Source: Ehretia macrophylla (Eukaryota; Streptophyta; Magnoliopsida; Boraginales; Ehretiaceae). Taken from it: a stretch of 64,000 bases of DNA. Positions 60,459-64,000 of this stretch are shown here, piece after piece. Where the stretch lies: NCBI GenBank assembly GCA_037974665.1, contig CM075766.1, positions 46,179,569 through 46,243,568 of the forward strand, given 5' to 3'. The translations under genes were made by a program, and so were the position numbers. Under the pieces are notes generated by a model, which saw nothing but the letters and a program-made list of their open reading frames with translations, searched no databases and was not told the DNA's origin. How positions within the stretch are numbered: position 1 is the first letter of the stretch; every line of letters starts with the position of its first letter.

Positions 60459-61697
60459 ATGCGTGGGGTTTTAGAGCCCTTAGACGTTAGTGTTCAAATC
60501 CCATATCATTTTCGATGTCCGGTATCGTTGGAGCTTATGCGAGACCCGGTCACTGTTTGTACCGGTCAAACGTACGACCGAGCGAGCATCGAATCGTGGG
60601 TGGCAACCGGGAATACTACGTGTCCGGTCACCCGCGCGCCATTAACTGATTTTACGCTCATACCGAACCATACTCTACGACGGCTTATTCAAGAATGGTG
60701 TGTGGCGAACCGGGCGTTTGGTGTTGAGCGTATTCCGACTCCTAAACAACCGGCCGAACCGGGTTTGGTACGGTCCTTGTTGAACCAAGCCTCGTCCGAG
60801 TCGGCTCGTTTGAATTCGAGGCTTTCCGCATTGAGGAGACTCAGACAACTCGCTCGTGACTCGGATAAGAATCGTGTGGTGATTAATGCTAATAACGCGC
60901 GTGAAATTCTTCTTTTGATTGTGTTTTCTGATGAGTCTGCAGAGTTGAGTCATGAATCGCTTGCGACTTTGTCGATGCTTTCGCTATCAGAAGCCGAGTG
61001 TGTTTTTGTGGCGTCCGATTCAGACCGAGTTGGCTATCTTGTAACATTGCTTTTTCATTCTTCGATTGATGTCCGAGTCAATTCGGCTGCGTTGATAGAA
61101 ACCTTAGCCGCCGGGATAAGATCGCCGGAGCTCCGAGCTGAGATCGGCAACTCCGATGAGGTATTCGAAGGAGTTGTACAGATTCTCAAACTTCCGTTGG
61201 CGTCTCCGAGGGCGTTGAAGATCGGAATCAAGGCGCTGTTCGCTTTGTGCTTGGTGAAGCAACACCGGCACAAGGCGGTGACGGCGGGAGCGGTGGAGGC
61301 GCTGATGGAAAGGCTGGCGGAGTTGGAGAAATACGACGCCGAGAGAGCGCTGGCCACGGTGGAGCTACTCTGTAGAATTCCGTCAGGCTGCACGGCCTTC
61401 GCGGTGCACGCGCTGACCGTGCCGCTGCTCGTGAAGATTCTTTTGAAAGTTTCTGGGCGCGCCACCGAGTACGCTTCCGGAGCTCTCCTGTCCCTATGCT
61501 CCGCTTCCGAGTTGGCTCAGCGTGACGCGGTGGCCGCCGGTTTGTTGACTCAGCTGCTACTGCTGGTTCAAAGTGATTGTACGGAACGAGCCAAGCGCAA
61601 GGCGCAAATGCTATTGAAGCTACTTCGTGACTCATGGCCTGAGGATTCATTTGCAAATTCTGATGATTATGCATGCTGCGACGTCGTTCGATTCTGA
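60459..61697 (+). CDS. U-box E3 ubiquitin ligase with ARM repeats, PUB25/26-like
   Basis: Intronless, 412 aa. The U-box spans about 13-82: IPYHFRCPVSLELMRDPVTV, TGQTYDRASIESWV, TCPVTRAPL, LIPNHTLRRLIQEWC. It recruits E2 enzymes. From about 100 to 400, Leu/Ala-rich ARM-like helices follow (LSALRRLRQLARDSDKNR, SHESLATLSMLSLSEAE, LASPRALKIGIKALFALC, GRATEYASGALLSLCSASE), which bind substrates. Length, lack of introns and sequence style fit the PUB22-26 group; Arabidopsis PUB25/26 act in cold and immune signalling. The soluble protein is expected in cytosol or nucleus. A run of 24 A (60436-60459) reaches into the ATG, which is odd. CpG-rich coding sequence contrasts with its flanks. Substrate here is unknown. 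Confidence 0.95.
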   Translation: MRGVLEPLDVSVQIPYHFRCPVSLELMRDPVTVCTGQTYDRASIESWVATGNTTCPVTRAPLTDFTLIPNHTLRRLIQEWCVANRAFGVERIPTPKQPAEPGLVRSLLNQASSESARLNSRLSALRRLRQLARDSDKNRVVINANNAREILLLIVFSDESAELSHESLATLSMLSLSEAECVFVASDSDRVGYLVTLLFHSSIDVRVNSAALIETLAAGIRSPELRAEIGNSDEVFEGVVQILKLPLASPRALKIGIKALFALCLVKQHRHKAVTAGAVEALMERLAELEKYDAERALATVELLCRIPSGCTAFAVHALTVPLLVKILLKVSGRATEYASGALLSLCSASELAQRDAVAAGLLTQLLLLVQSDCTERAKRKAQMLLKLLRDSWPEDSFANSDDYACCDVVRF

Positions 61698-63590
61698 CAA
61701 GTCAATTTTTAGGGAAAAAATATTTAATTGTTGTTATTTTAGGTAGCTGGATTTTAGAAAGCAAAAACAAAAATGAAAATAGAAGGTTTACAATTTTACT
61801 AAATAGAGAATTGCAACTTTGTGTGCAAGTCTTTTTTTGGGCAAAAAAGTTACTTTTCATTTTTTGTAGTAAAGTTATAACAATTAGTTAATTACTTGTT
61901 TTCTTTTGCACATCTTTTGTTTTTGTTTTTGTTTTTTTGTTTTTTGTTTTTTGTTTTTTTTGATTTCTCTTGAATTACATATGCTTGTTTAATTGTGGCA
62001 ATTGCTGTGTGAAATGCCTACATACTACTAGCTATGCAACACAACACAGCTTTTCTAATATCATTATAGACAATGCTGCAAAATAAGTTTTCTATACTAT
62101 CAACAACCAAGGTAATAATATTGTGCACTGGAGAGTTAAACTTGTGGATAAAGATATCTATCATCAAGCTTGCAGTTGATTGTCCATCTCTAGATTAGGA
62201 GACCAAGAAATAAGTCAGAGGATTTACTTGCAAAGAAATTATATTTGTAACATTACCATATTGTTGTGTAACCTACTTAAAGCCGACTTTTTACCAACTG
62301 ATATTGGTTCACACTTGTTTAATTCTGAATGAGGACAAGATAAAATGATTTCTATTGAATTGATGTGGGGGATGACCACAGAATTTCCCAACAGGCGGAT
62401 AAGGGCCATGAGAAATTGATGGTTCAACTTGTTTTGACCATACACTGCCCAGAATGCTCTCGGCCGATTGATTGGCGTGCATACAAAATGCCAAAAGGTC
62501 TATGTAAGAATTATGGCATGTTAGCATAGTAAGTGGTGGGACATTGTATGTGAGAGGTATGTGGTAGACAGATAGTCAAATGGTTATGGAAACGAAACAA
62601 CCTTGGAAATGGATGTCCATATGGGCGGGTGTTGGATAGGGGTATTGTTTCTTTTGTTCACCACTAGTACTCGAATGGTCGTGGATTCTCCACTATTTCT
62701 TCTTCGATTACGGCTATAGATGCATTTACTATTATGTATATAGTGTAAGATAATTATTTTTTATTTTTTTAGATTTTGATAACCAAATACTCCGTAAGAA
62801 AATTATGAAAGATACTCTTTTAATCCCCTAGACTCTCTTGGGATGGATATTAATTAATAGATTTTTTAGTACTCTTACTTCAATGTCGGGGTTTGAAAGA
62901 GAAAACATTCGACCTAATTTAGGTTGCTCGACATAAGATGAAAATGAAAAATTTTGAATGCAGTAAACAATATTAAACTAGCAAAAATTTATGTGTCTCA
63001 AAGTTTTAGAGAAAGATGTTCCAGTTTCCGATTGAGGCATGGCCAGGGCATATTGAATCCTTTGTTGGCATTTCAATCTGAAGATATTTCTAGCACTCGA
63101 GATGGCAACAGTTCTGGCACACAAATATTGTTGTGCCCTTTTCAGGCAATTTCCAGATTAACTAAGAAGATTAAGGCTTTAGCTGAAGAGGTTACTTTAT
63201 CACTTTGATCAAGTTCAGCTTAGCTTCATGAAAATATCTGGAAATAAAGTTGCTCATTGGATTTTTCTGAATGTTTAGTTCCCATAACCCTCCCTTAGAT
63301 TGGTATTTCAACCCCCAAGGGCTATTCTAATATTTTTATTAAGTGAGAGTTAAAAACGTACAATTTAATATTCATATATAAACAATTTCTTTCAATAAGA
63401 ACTAAATTAATTTTTCAATCTAAAAATACCTTACATATACACAAACTTTCAAAAAATACAACTTCAATCACTCTATGATAATTTCGCTCTTGAGGTCAAT
63501 AGAAGATGCAATCTGTTGGCTCGTGAATTAGTCCTCCCATGCTAACAGTCCTGATTTGCAGTCCATTCTAAATTTGTATCATCTGCTACA
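61698..63590. other. U-box gene 3' UTR and intergenic DNA
   Basis: A T-rich stretch with repeated GTTTTT words at 61915-61965 lies in the likely 3' UTR. After that there is no gene. The 84-codon frame at 62954-63208 has no recognisable domain. Confidence 0.5.
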
Positions 63591-63599
63591 GTTGGATGA

Positions 63600-63850
63600 T
63601 TGTTTTGATGTCCTTCATTTGGTATCTAAGGCTATCCTCAATGGAGTCTTTATAATGGGTCTCTATCCATTATTTTAGAGACCCATATAGAGACCAAATA
63701 GTGTTTTAGAGACCCACTTAGAGACCAAGGTAAAAAACTATTTTAAAGACTCATTTAAAGACCAAGATTAAAAAAAACATTATCGGTGACGGTCTCCATA
63801 AAATTGAGTTTCTATATTGTGTTAATTTTAATTTTATATCATAATTTGAT
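63600..63850. repeat. Possible MITE remnant with short internal repeats
   Basis: Starts near GGCTATCCTCAATGGAG and repeats the word TAGAGACCCA/TAGAGACC four times, with AAAGAC variants later. Such stretches are common in plant non-autonomous transposons. No terminal inverted repeat or duplication was confirmed. Confidence 0.4.
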
Positions 63851-64000
63851 TATGTGTTTTTTTTAATTAATTGTTATTTAGATTATTTCAACTTGTTTAA
63901 TGAATATTTCAACCAAAAAATAAATAAATTGCGACGAACATAACATTTAAAAAAAACTATACATAAGAAAGATCTTAATTAAATTTACCCATTAATTAAT

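Noticed and set aside
61228..61674. 148-codon open frame on the minus strand within the U-box gene
   Set aside because: It is the antisense shadow of a GC-rich ARM-repeat coding sequence; residues are Arg/Pro/Ser-rich without any domain.
62954..63208. 84-codon open frame on the + strand
   Set aside because: No recognisable domain, no promoter or splice context; length expected by chance.
63480..63640. Possible RNase H-like tail (LEVNRRCNLLARELV)
   Set aside because: Only a few residues fit, a stop follows at once, and no wider domain pattern is visible.

Overview
The window is nuclear DNA of a flowering plant, almost certainly a eudicot. The evidence is GT-AG introns, AT-rich intergenic DNA, plant-specific gene families (AREB/ABF bZIP, U-box E3 ligase, basic secretory protein) and plant retroelement lineages. 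The species cannot be fixed from sequence alone. There is no operon-like organisation; each gene is its own transcription unit.

Five genes look intact, all on the + strand: an AREB/ABF-type bZIP factor (20170-22693, 4 coding exons, 436 aa), the mitochondrial methylcrotonoyl-CoA carboxylase beta subunit (25569-30463, 10 exons, 569 aa), a NYN plus double LOTUS/OST-HTH protein (33643-35217, one coding exon, 524 aa), a PI-PLC X-domain-like, probably GPI-anchored protein (37820-40996, 8 exons, 405 aa) and an intronless U-box/ARM E3 ligase of the PUB25/26 type (60459-61697, 412 aa). Intron boundaries were placed by reading GT/AG sites and checking that codon phase continues.

The rest is mostly mobile DNA. 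At 1-1104 lies an LTR-like sequence. A basic secretory protein gene (1158-6910) is a pseudogene, cut in two by a minus-strand Copia element (1383-6445) with 217-bp LTRs and a GAAAG target duplication. From 7175 to 13529 there is a nested structure. A MULE-like TIR element holds a Helitron (7614-13071), which carries casein kinase I exons and other exon-like pieces, and the Helitron holds a 454-bp MULE MITE (12236-12689). At 43253-45327 is a Copia relic with two near-identical 510-bp LTRs facing each other. At 48759-58617 is a full-length but decayed Ty3/Gypsy Tat-lineage element with a second RNase H and a spliced-looking antisense gene in its 3' part.

The genes do not form one pathway. They cover ABA-type transcription control, leucine breakdown, RNA-related NYN/LOTUS function, a secreted or anchored phosphodiesterase-like protein, and ubiquitin ligation. 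The most unusual material is in the nested elements, the inverted LTR pair and the antisense gene of the Gypsy element.
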